NCBI RefSeq assembly: GCF_000203815.1 | Contig: NW_004457644.1 | Location: 186,001-250,000 of the forward strand | Direction: 5' to 3' | Length of the DNA: 64,000 bases | Source: Cavenderia fasciculata | Lineage: Eukaryota; Evosea; Eumycetozoa; Acytosteliales; Cavenderiaceae | In this document: piece by piece, positions 10,701 through 19,385 of the stretch | Layout of the letters: each line of letters opens with the position of its first letter | Position numbering within the stretch: the stretch's first letter is position 1 | Translations under genes and position numbers: made by a program | The notes under the pieces: model-generated | What the model was told of the DNA's origin: nothing | Seen by the model: the letters and a program-made list of their open reading frames with translations, nothing else | The model's database searches: none

Positions 10701-12556
10701 ATAATATCTTCAGATTTGAATATTCCTTTGATACTATCGAGGTTGTTGGTAATGTTGTATTTGTTGATGATATATTCCAATAAATTAATGTGGTTGGACT
10801 TGACAAATATTCTTTCAATGATTGATCTTGATAGTATGATTGGATAATCATTTCTTTGTCCATTCTTCTTGTCCTTCATTTTGAATTGATCAATGATTGA
10901 CTGGTTTTGTTTCACAAAGTTGTCATACCAATTGATGAAATCCAAATCCAATGTTTCGAGAGCTCTTTGATAAGAGTAGTGAGGAAGGAGACTGTTTGGT
11001 CTTGTTGAGATGAGATATTGAGCCGTCCTTGCTTGGAAATTGAATCTCGAGACTTTCAAGTGGAATGGAGCAAGTTTAGATTCACTAATCTCGTCTAAAT
11101 ACTTTAACACCTCTAGATTGTTTGATTTTGCAGCTTTCCTTGCCGCTGTTGCAGTGATGAGGAGAGGTCTATTGGCTTTGTGCAATGACCATTGTAATAA
11201 TTTGTCACTTCTATACTCTTGAACTATTGCATATGCCACCTTGACTTGTTCCAATGTACAAAATCCACAACTAAAATCAAAAAGAGTCGAAGATTCCGAA
11301 TAGATACAGGAACTGATCCCCTTTTTATAATAATTTGAAAATAGAATTGGAATGACTATCGTTGAGCCAGTGAGTATTGAATTAAATATGGCATTTTTAA
11401 ATGCTTGGCGCAAGTGTAATGTCTTCATTGCAGATATAACCTCGATTAATATAATCTTGAATGCAATAAAGGTATTCCAATTGTCCAATTCTTGATCATT
11501 CATTGTCAGATAGGGGTATGTTGTTTCTTGCGATTGATATTTGAATATTGGTGTTTGTCTTTCAATGAATTGAATATCTTTGAATTGTGATCTGATATCG
11601 TCTAGTTGTTGGTAAGATAGGAGACTGTGGTGTAATACATTGACAGTTAAATAGTAGACAATATCCAATTGAACTGTGATAAAGTGGTGGCCGACGTTTT
11701 CAAACTGAAAGAATTCTTCATACTCGAGAGACAAGAGATCGTTTAGATAACTCTCTACCACATTCTCCCCAACGTCAATCGTATTTGGTGGGGCCAATGA
11801 TCTAGCCAATTCAATAGAGTTGACATACTTCCACAAATCTGCTCTCTTTTGGAGATATGGACGACTATTATCTTGAATGTGGTCATCGATGATTTGGATA
11901 GCTTTCGATTTGTCTGATGGTGTTGATTCGCCATCCAAAATGTTATGTATGACATTGTATGGACAACCCTCAGTTCTATTGTTGATGAGGTAGTCGACCA
12001 TTGGCCAATTAGCATTTGACAGGGCTGCTGACAATGCTGCGGTTGTGCAGGTCAGCTGAATGGGTGTGGTTTGTCTCTCCAACATCTTGAATACCTCTAC
12101 ACATCCCTTGGCTGCAACCTTGTCCAATATGTTGCATGATGTGAACACGTCTGGTTGGTGATCATACACTCTCTTGAATAGGTCATAGTTTTGAGTAATT
12201 TCACTCTTGCAAAACTGCTCGGCAGATTGACAATCTAAATGAATCGTTTGCACATTGGTTCTGATTCGATCATTCAATAGCATTGTCAGATGTGGATAAT
12301 CTATCTGTTCAACCGGTTGGCCGAATTTAAATATCTTTGAGCGACGGTAATAAAACCACCACCTACCCGTATTTCTGACAACAGATCGAGTAATATCTCT
12401 TGAGTGTTTAAAGATTAGAGTTGTAAGCTTTTCATCTTTGAATAGTACTTTTCTAAACACCTCTATCTGCAAGATTGATGATTTACTATCAAGTGAAGAA
12501 CTAGACGATATCATTTGTGATACTTTAAAAATGAAAAATGAATATATTAGTATCAT
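7733..12556 (-). CDS. Giant ankyrin-type repeat protein (up to 1,607 aa)
   Basis: One uninterrupted frame of 1,607 codons. Either the ATG at 12,556 or the in-frame ATG at 12,514 (MISSSSSLDSKSS) could start it; the second gives the Ser-rich N-terminus common in this family. The N-terminal signature FRKVLFKDEKLTTLIFKHSR resembles those of the ankyrin-type genes at 2868 and 37,434. Repeats include VEVFKMLERQ, NWPMVDYLINNRTEGCPYN, NLEVLKYLDEI and NLEIFKWLELN. A strongly acidic linker (KKDEDEEEEDDDGDDEEED) lies near residue 1,100. No enzyme domain is visible. The frame is fully intact although it sits between pseudogene fragments, which argues that it is expressed and selected. Confidence 0.8.
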   Translation of the reverse strand: MILIYSFFIFKVSQMISSSSSLDSKSSILQIEVFRKVLFKDEKLTTLIFKHSRDITRSVVRNTGRWWFYYRRSKIFKFGQPVEQIDYPHLTMLLNDRIRTNVQTIHLDCQSAEQFCKSEITQNYDLFKRVYDHQPDVFTSCNILDKVAAKGCVEVFKMLERQTTPIQLTCTTAALSAALSNANWPMVDYLINNRTEGCPYNVIHNILDGESTPSDKSKAIQIIDDHIQDNSRPYLQKRADLWKYVNSIELARSLAPPNTIDVGENVVESYLNDLLSLEYEEFFQFENVGHHFITVQLDIVYYLTVNVLHHSLLSYQQLDDIRSQFKDIQFIERQTPIFKYQSQETTYPYLTMNDQELDNWNTFIAFKIILIEVISAMKTLHLRQAFKNAIFNSILTGSTIVIPILFSNYYKKGISSCIYSESSTLFDFSCGFCTLEQVKVAYAIVQEYRSDKLLQWSLHKANRPLLITATAARKAAKSNNLEVLKYLDEISESKLAPFHLKVSRFNFQARTAQYLISTRPNSLLPHYSYQRALETLDLDFINWYDNFVKQNQSIIDQFKMKDKKNGQRNDYPIILSRSIIERIFVKSNHINLLEYIINKYNITNNLDSIKGIFKSEDIIYHLMSECCEQGNLEIFKWLELNLNLSSQSKIQQPQRIATTIFDDAYLNGMNDDLVEYLIDNRFEGFGPESWKYVGESGDVKQLQLMIRGTNQQQHNQLFNTIAKFAIRRGNMKILNQNMIPDEIISFNLTNCNIRHTIRDGIEPIIQMYLKQATINEIESILQHSIRSEHPRCTKLIYQELIKQQKQQSIPPYQLTIKDQLHLISIENIVLLDYFIQQQSLDPKLIDRKQMKHMFSNYHYLGDQMKRYLLDKGFNSKWEPSTKVQLESKSLRFNTTTANREKSFPKERSIRLVFGNVYLLRKILRETRFTQSGYRVSIPMDIRLDIKWLLSKRAYNWIKYLIRRKEPLHVYGNNATYKLVLTKDVELFQVVYEQYRSSFFEKCDSLFSLYSLESTVYSLEQLSKQVDPYPYFPNYPPFENRAYFYYHYPTLSVLFDKELMEKELSSFIKESDSIPEKPTRYYPKEMVSTSLDKQKKDEDEEEEDDDGDDEEEDWLNYQKSDIIDWHHHNVNSFKQDKSPVLHIKMKIEVVDFIHRNRTESFSAKDLEKIDNINILRYLQHYRPDLVIGSSLFDRSIINQKYEVRNHLLFSFDDITCTSRAYNTLAISQYHLLSSDLQVPFDSSLYKPKCRPSLTAIKFLIHIGLDLEKAFDLTCGSDDETTNFILKQMKREHLSKIPSGSDPFFKYDTKLISRLMPSESFSQDINMQIIDTRLVCEVDEEKRDDFIQKIYNNKVKLNKPILDYLYNNGVPFKEYIIDSLLDIGDERLNDIDPKEFLETHVHNCASYENTQHLATRLLSIQRNILYLLDNGAPLSVFSELDLKKTSDFKVLQHNRRDCFKMVIDKLKEETKDMDIETGRKTIESVVDKMGFDRLGEGTECSTLMLEYCLELITKDLPSGILSQEKMEQRYAKLVKHYHFDLALVVSKYFNIGFDTIKKYKFFSKIPFQAAIFFGNSFNLAFEDFPIELLSNLSQKQQDFLKDKFHCKNN

Positions 12557-12796
12557 GGTGAATTATGCTCTACTACTATTCTATCATACAATAAATTAGA
12601 TCTATATTATCTCTTTTCTTTCTTGTATTATCTTTTGAATTAATTATCTCTTTATGTATTATGAATTGTTAAGTGTATGCAATAATGAATGAAAAAGATG
12701 AAGATCAACATGAATCTTTGCATATTAAAAAAAAAATTAAAAAACTTTTCAGGAGTTGGCGCCAAAATAAATATCTCAATAACTTGTCTTGATTTA

Positions 12797-13033
12797 TTAA
12801 TTATTTACTTTGATTGGAGTATTACTTGGATAAACATAGATATGATTGTCTTTTACTTTAAAATTCAAATAAAGTGATGGGTAATCTAATGGACTTCTAT
12901 TACCTATGCTTGTTGTTTCCATTCTCTGTTGTCGATAGATACCACCAAAAAATGAGTCACCAGAGTTTATCATAACATCTCCATTGTCTAATCTTCTAAT
13001 ATAAATATAGTTAAATTTACAACAGAAACCCAA
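12797..13033 (-). pseudogene. FNIP C-terminal fragment
   Basis: About 78 codons match only the C-terminal module of the FNIP genes: YIRRLDNGDVMINSGDSFFG, then a tail ending YVYPSNTPIKVNN and a stop. No FNIP repeats precede it, so it is a fragment. Its 3' flank (GGAGTATTACTTGGATA) also occurs near 5,720 beside the other FNIP cluster, so the duplicated block included DNA beyond the coding region. Confidence 0.6.
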
Positions 13034-13184
13034 TTCAACTCACCGTATCATTACCCACCTACATTTCGTAATTTATTCTATATTCGATGTGATAATCTAC
13101 CACCAGTCATCTAAATATCTAAAGTCCACGAACCAGAATCTTCAATTGATACGTGTTCAACATTAGATATAGATAGATAGACCT

Positions 13185-15190
13185 TTATTGGTTTGATAAC
13201 CGAGTTTGAAAATATTCGACATGAGAGCTAGGAAAAGATACTCTCTTTACAATATTTTTTGAAATAAATTCAAACAGTCGTTTGCAAGTGAGTGTCAATC
13301 CAAATCTATATTGATTGATACTTGAAACAAGATAAGGACTATCATAATTTGTGATGAAAGCCGGAATTGAAAGTAAATCTTTGTTTCTGTGAATTGGACA
13401 TTTAGATTTTGTGGGAAAGTTGTTGTCATTGTTGATTAATGATATACATTTGGTTGGTGGTAATTTTGTTGATTGGTATTTCACAAGTACAATAATAGCT
13501 GTTCCAAGTGTATCTGACAATCTTTTCAATTAAATTAAATGGAATTGTTGGATTGTATATCTCCAATTGATTCCATCCTGTTGTTTGCATAGTAGTTTCA
13601 TATTTTTTTGTTGAATAAATGTGAATTGTCTTTTTTCAGTTGCTCCTTTAAATGTTGCTCCATGATATTGATATCCATTCCTAGTAAAACTATTTATCAT
13701 GAGGTCAGTCATTTCAAAGTGAATGTCTATTAATATTGTTTTGATATTCAATAAACCAAGAGTAACGTGATCCAAGAAGATTTCTAAAAGGTTGGAACCA
13801 GGTTTAAGTTTGATTGTTGAAATGGTTGATGGAATGTTTTCTATAAATTCTTGAATGGTCTGATGAATTTCAAAACCAGTGTGGTCAACAAGTGTTGTGA
13901 TCTTTGTGTCTTGAAAAGTGTAATGAACCAATCTATAGTTGTTATAATGGAATTTTTTTCAAATTTGGCAAATGTTTTGTTGGAATAATGTTGCTGTTGA
14001 CAATACTGCTGGGTAATTTAGTGTCAATAACAATTGGGTTTCTGCACCAATTAATTGGAAGTAATAGTTTGGTTATTGCTACATTTGTTTTTGATAAAAC
14101 ATCCAAAAATGGTTCTCTATCAATACTATAAGGTTGATATGATTGTAAATTGATTGATGTGAGATTCTTAAAACTTGGTAGGAATTGTTGTTTACACACT
14201 CGTTCATATTCTATTTTTTTTTTCAATTGAATAGGTAGCAGTGATTGATTTGATATTCTTAAAGACTTGTGGTAATATCTTGTTGTTGGTTGTTGGGTGA
14301 TTTGAGACAAACACTATCAAGTTTGAGCTTTTCAACTTGATTAAATATCGTTGTGTTTTCGTCTCCAATAATGGACAAATTATCATTTGTAGGATTGTTA
14401 ACTACTTTTGGTGTTTTAATTGGACAATATTGATTGTTGAGATGATTCCATGGGTCTTGATCAAGTCTAAATGAAATATTATTCAAATAATTTGACGATA
14501 TATATTGATTGACTCTTTTTTGTTAGATTTAGATTGTAAATTAAAGTACAGTTCAATGATTAGTCAATGATATTTCATCTAATTATCAACATACTTAATC
14601 CTGGTGCCAAATATAGAAAGTATGCTGGATAAAACTACTAACGACTAAACTATTGTCGGTTAGTCGTCTTTAACAACAAACTATAAAAGACCAATGAAAT
14701 CAATAAACATTAATTCATCTTTTTATTACTATAATTAATAATCATTACAATCTAATCTAAAGTCATTATTACTATCTATATATTCATATATCTATATATT
14801 ATTATTATTATATACCTCTCAAACTAATTATATATTTACCAAGTATCTATATAGTTATTACATTTTTGATATGTTGAGTAGTTGAAATCTCCATTTGTTC
14901 TTGTCATTGGTGGTTGATGTAAACATAATCCTAGTACCTGAATAGATGTTGATTGATGGATCCAAATCATTCAAATAATGGTATCTATGCATTGGACATT
15001 TCATCATTCTTGATTCTTTACTATCATTCCACAATGAAATACAGACTGGCCACATTTTATAGCTCAACCGTCTGGACCATAATGATTTGCCATCAAAGCA
15101 TTGATAGTATGTTGATTATAATAACAAGTACAAATAGAAGATTCCTGCCAAAGTTTACTAATTATTCACACACACTTGATCCGTCCATCA
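13185..15190 (-). pseudogene. Decayed copy of the duplicated F-box-like gene
   Basis: Read on the minus strand, pieces in changing frames follow the gene at 160-2808 in order: LWQESSICTCYYNQ (about 15,150); KMWPVCISLWND and KCPMHRYHYLNDLDPS (15,067-14,858); LNNQYCPIKTPKV and NTTIFNQVEKLK (14,486-14,259); MVHYTFQDTKITTLVDHT to RQFTFIQ (13,931-13,560); and RFGLTLTCKRLFEFISKN (13,529-13,185). At least five frame changes or stops, and loss of most of the second LRR half, show that it is dead. Residue similarity remains high, so decay is fairly recent. Confidence 0.75.
14641..14667. repeat. 8-bp inverted repeat
   Basis: ACGACTAA (14,641-14,648) and TTAGTCGT (14,660-14,667) are perfect inverted copies with an 11-nt loop. 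They lie inside the F-box-like pseudogene, in a stretch I cannot align to the parent gene, so they may be part of a small insertion. Confidence 0.3.
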
Positions 15191-15435
15191 CTCGCAGGCT
15201 CGCTTGGGAATTTATTGAAGCATTGGATCGGATTCCGCTTCGCGTCCTCCTATGAGTGATTTAATTCTTATATTTATTAAAACATTTATTCTCTCATTTG
15301 TTTCTTTCCAATTATTCCTTATTATATTATATTATTCTTTCTTTCAATAAAGTAGAGAAATAGAGTAGTAGAATAAAAATAAAATAAATAAAATAATAAA
15401 TGTAATAATAAAAGAAATGTTTAATTAATCGAGGA

Positions 15436-15547
15436 AAACGGATAAGCATCAGATCTTTGGGACTGTTGACCGATCAAATGGTGTAGCAACTTAGAAACGG
15501 ATAAGCATAAGATATTTGTGTATTGTTGACGGATCTAATGTAACTAA
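15436..15547. repeat. Imperfect tandem repeat, about 59-bp period
   Basis: AAACGGATAAGCATCAGAT...GTTGACCGATCAAATG is followed by AAACGGATAAGCATAAGAT...GTTGACGGATCTAATG, then the start of a third unit (ATAAACGG). It lies directly at the 3' end of the Crinkler/RHS-type gene and may lie in its 3' UTR. Confidence 0.5.
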
Positions 15548-17466
15548 CTGATAAACGGTGTGTTTATCTTATTTGTCACGAAAAAATCAGAGAATGAAAA
15601 TAATAAAAGTGGAAAGAGGAGAACATATTGTGTAACAGTTTGAACTTGTTTGGAAAGTTTTGTTGCAGCTTTTTTGGCGGTGGTCAGATAGTTTTGTTGT
15701 TTAAAATCCGAGTACATGTCTTCAGGAACAACAAAATAGAGATCAACATTGGGTGGATTGCCGAGTTGATCGACAATGTTTGACAGCTCTTGCATCAATG
15801 GAGGATGAGTTGAGGAAACTGTAACTTGAAACAATTGTGTTGGTTTGATCAAGCTGTCGACCACTGGGAAGTTGGAGTAGGTTGGGAGGAGATAGGCACC
15901 AGTCGCAGAAGATGCTTTTGAAATATCGTTGATGGATTTGATATCTACAGAAGGGAGAGGCTTGGGGATAACAACATCGCTCTCTTTGCCAGTATTGTTG
16001 TTGTTCAGTAGTCTTCTTTTGAAAGTGCCGCCTACTTGAAGCTTTCGATGCACAACACCTTCAAAGAAAGATCCTCCAAGTGGAGAATGAAGAAAGCGTG
16101 GGACCGTCAGCTCTTTTGTGATTCTGTCCATGTGCAGCTTCTCTGTCTCACGCACTACAATTCGAGCCACGTACTTTGATGAGAACCGCAACTCCATCTG
16201 AGAGTATTTGGCAAACCCTGGTACATCTCGTGGAATGATTTGGATGACCTTGTGGCTACCTGGTGCCTGTGGATCCTCTTGACCTACACTCTTGACGCAC
16301 AAGTCCAAATCCAATGTTGGTATGACTTGGTCAAGTGTTCTTTGGAACTCTTGATCATGTGCTTTCTCCAAAACGAAACGGGGGATTCCGCCCCACTTGT
16401 TCCAAAGCTGATCAAGCTCAACCTACAAAATTGAGGTGTTAGAAAAACAAAGATATTGAAATGAGAACTGAACATACCTGTGTTACCGATGGGTATAACA
16501 ATGGTCTGACAGTATCAAGTTCACGCTTCTTCCAAGGAGGGAGATATCTTCTTGTTGAGTCGGCATCCTTGAGGAATTCTTTGTACTTGCTTGGATCTGG
16601 TGACGAGACAACGATAGTTTTGGCAGCATGGTTTGACACATCGAGACTATCGACCAAGTAAAAAGTCTTTTTGTCCTTGAGGTGGGGAAGAACGTCACTG
16701 TGCGAGAGAGTTCTCAAGACCACAGGCTTCACATGTTGGTCGTAAGTGTAAACATAGTATGCATCCTTGGTGTCAGAATGATACGAGCGAACTACGATTG
16801 TGGCCTTCATTTGCGAGATGACCCACATCATATAGTAGATGAATACCGACTTGCCGATACCAGGGTTTCCTATAACAACAAATGCACTGTTGATTGAGCT
16901 TGTAGCAGGGGGTGAGGTTGGTTGATGGTGTTGTAGAAGGAGATAAAGTGGATTCATATCTTGTAAAGTCAGCAAATATAAGTTCCTTTAACTTCACATA
17001 ACATTTTCGAATAAACAATGATGATCTCTTCTTCTCATTACCCAAAAAATGAACACCACTGGGAATTCGAAGAATCGAGTTGGGATCAACTTTTAAAGTT
17101 TGAAGGTGCTCCCAGAATACCTGTGCAGATGGCTCGGCTCGTTGAAGATTTGAAGACACTATAAATATATAAAAGAAAAGAAAAGAAAAAAAGAAACAAT
17201 AAATGATTAGTAAATGAACATTTTGTAAATTACTATGTGAGTGAGTGTTGTGTCATACCTTGTTGTTGAGGTTGGAGTTGTGAACTCTTAAAGAAATCAA
17301 CAACTCCATCTAACTTGTGAAGATTAATGATTTGCTTTGCTCTATCATCACTGTTAATGCTTGAAATTGCTTTCTTTTTGATTTCTTTGTTAATGGCAGG
17401 GTCAGCATCAAAAGTTGTTTCCATTATAATACCCATTGCTTGATCTTGAACAGATTGTTGTGACAT
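15544..17466 (-). CDS. Crinkler/RHS-type P-loop NTPase with C-terminal domain (574 aa, four exons)
   Basis: Four exons, complement 17259-17466, 17003-17158, 16478-16959 and 15544-16422, sum to 575 codons in phase. Donors are GTATGA, GTTATG and GTATGT; the middle intron is only 43 bp and least certain. The joined protein has the Crinkler/RHS arrangement: an N-terminal segment, an SLFIRK box, a Walker A loop (VVIGNPGIGKS) near residue 150, a Walker B-like TFYLVDSLDV, and the family mark WNKWGGIPRFVLEKA after the NTPase core. A C-terminal region (DLYFVVPEDMYSDFKQQNYL) matches the nuclease-like part described for this superfamily. Family knowledge: such proteins occur as host genes and as secreted effectors in several eukaryotes. 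Role here is unknown; no signal peptide is visible. The frame appears whole. Confidence 0.75.
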
Positions 17467-17601
17467 GATTGTTACTTCTATTATCTCTATTATTATTTGT
17501 TTTCAAAAAAAAAAAAGAATAATATGAACAACTGGAATCACCTCCCCCTTTTTATAAATAAAAATAAAATAAAAATTAAATTCTTTTATTAATATAATTA
17601 A

Positions 17602-17877
17602 ATGTCTATTAAGCATCAGATGTCAAAGGTTGAGCAGTTAAAGAAACAACTAGAAGAAGCACAAAGAGAAGAATCAATGAAAAAAGCAGCAGAAATATCG
17701 CAATTAGGTTACTATGGGTCATCAAACGACAACTTTTCATGCCGTGTATTAAAACAAATGATAAGTAAGTGCAATTCAAAGCAAGCAATAAATGGTATAA
17801 AGAAATATATTCTAACCTACTTCCTCACAAGTACAACAATAACTATTCCAAGAGTATTTGACAATCTTTTCAATTAA
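17602..17877 (+). CDS. Short coiled-coil ORF running into an inverted gene fragment
   Basis: An ATG frame of 91 codons, divergent from the NTPase gene 136 bp away. The first 40 residues are a charged helix (KVEQLKKQLEEAQREESMKK), then NFSCRVLKQMI. From about 17,810 the frame is simply the antisense of the F-box-like pseudogene segment, so the true product, if any, is truncated there. It may be the first exon of a gene whose rest was replaced by the rearrangement. I do not recognise it. Confidence 0.3.
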   Translation: MSIKHQMSKVEQLKKQLEEAQREESMKKAAEISQLGYYGSSNDNFSCRVLKQMISKCNSKQAINGIKKYILTYFLTSTTITIPRVFDNLFN

Positions 17878-19145
17878 ATAAAATGGAATTGTTGAATTAT
17901 TATTATTATTATTTTCTATTTCTTTTGGTCCTATTGTTTCTGTTGATATTATTAAAGGTAGATCCAATGTTGTTGATTTGATAAATGTAAACTGTCTTTT
18001 GTTTGATGTCCTTTAAATGTTGCTCCATGATATTGATATCCATTCCTAGTAAAACTATTTATTTTTGGCAAATTGATTGATCATTTGATCTGTCATTTCT
18101 TTATCGTCGTCAATTAATACTTTGTTCAATCCACAAAGAGTTTGGTGATCCATTAGTTGAGAAAGACACGACCCGGTTTGAGTTTGATTGTCTCGATGGT
18201 TGGTGGAATAGAGTTGATAAATGCTTCGATGGACGGACCATCATCGTTGGTGGAGTGGTCTACAAGCGTTGTAGTAAGTTTTATATCATTCAAAGTGTAA
18301 CCAACCATCGACAACGATCAATTGATAGTTGTAAATATGGAATGTTTTCAAATTTGGCAAATCACTATTTCGACCCAAACTTTCAAATCAACATTGTTTG
18401 ATTGGTAAATCAATCGAATCACTTTCAATCGAATTTAGAATTGACGATACTAGATTTCTCCAAATTGCTCATTTTACAAATGTTAAAAGGTGTAAAGTTA
18501 AATTCGTTAATCGAATGCAAACATATCCAACGTTTGTAGACGCTATTACTTCATTTAAATCTCTTACTGAATTGGATCTATCTAAAAATTCTATTGTTCA
18601 AAACGTGACCGATGATGAATTATTGGATAGATTAAAAGACTTGCCACTGCGAAAACTCCATTTCAATGGTTATCTACCAAAGTCGTTGTTTACCAATCCA
18701 AATCTAACTCGTATCGTCAAGTCATTGAAGCAACTACAATCAATGCCCATCATTTTGAAAAATACCTGCCACAGTTGTTTAAACTTCCAGCACTCAGACA
18801 CCTCAAAATCGAAAAATATTATTGTCATCAAATTTGAAAGAATTTACTTTTTTCTTTCAATCAACTCTTCCATCTGGTATCAGAAAATTATCTACCGATC
18901 ATTGTTGGCTTGTCAACATTTGCAACAGAAATCCACAAGTAAAGGAATTGGCATTGCTGAAACAACAAGGAATTGATCAAGACCATCATCCATTTCAATT
19001 CTACCACGACAATGTTCAAAAGGTTGTCATCAATCAAACAACAACAACAACGACAACTACTTGTGTCCTCGACCAAAAAAATATCAATTCATTGGTACTT
19101 TTGTATCAAGAAAGTTTTAATTGTCTTGCTTCTAAAAGGGTTTAG
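17810..19145. pseudogene. F-box-like gene relic with an internal inversion
   Basis: The piece 17,810-18,365 reads on the minus strand as the middle of the F-box-like family: PNLKTFHIYNY, then INQFAKNK, YQYHGATFKG, and IPFYLIEKIVKYSWNSYCCT. Directly after it, 18,365-19,145 reads on the plus strand as the family C-terminus: NQHCLIGKSIESLS, then LPSGIRKLSTD, NRNPQVKELALLKQ and a final SFNCLASKRV. Flipping the first piece would restore family order, so an intragenic inversion is the simplest explanation. Both parts also contain frame changes. Only family residues from about 340 to the end are represented. Confidence 0.7.
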
Positions 19146-19184
19146 TAATGCGAAGAATTGGAAAATAGTTGGTATTTATTGGTA

Positions 19185-19385
19185 ATATTATGGGGAAATT
19201 TTTTTTTTTTAAGCATCTCATTTCGTGGCATCCACCTGTAGGGTGGAGCACTACTCTTTCGATTGCGAAGTTTTATTGATTGAAGTCTTTGTTTGACCAG
19301 CAATGGGAACTGAGTTTCCATAGTTCTCTGTTTCTATCTCTTTCTCTCTATTACAGAAAAATTCCAAACTGATATTATGGGGAAA
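19185..19385 (-). mobile_element. Short retroposon with 14-bp target duplication
   Basis: ATATTATGGGGAAA occurs at 19,185-19,198 and again at 19,372-19,385. Between them, read on the minus strand, is about 160 bp ending in a run of 12 A (19,199-19,210). A poly-A tail plus identical flanks is the mark of target-primed retrotransposition. The insert holds a GC-rich hairpin (CCACC-CTACA-GGTGG) and no reading frame. It may be a SINE or the severed 3' end of a LINE. It sits immediately beyond the tail of the larger LINE, at a copy of the same target sequence. Confidence 0.55.
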
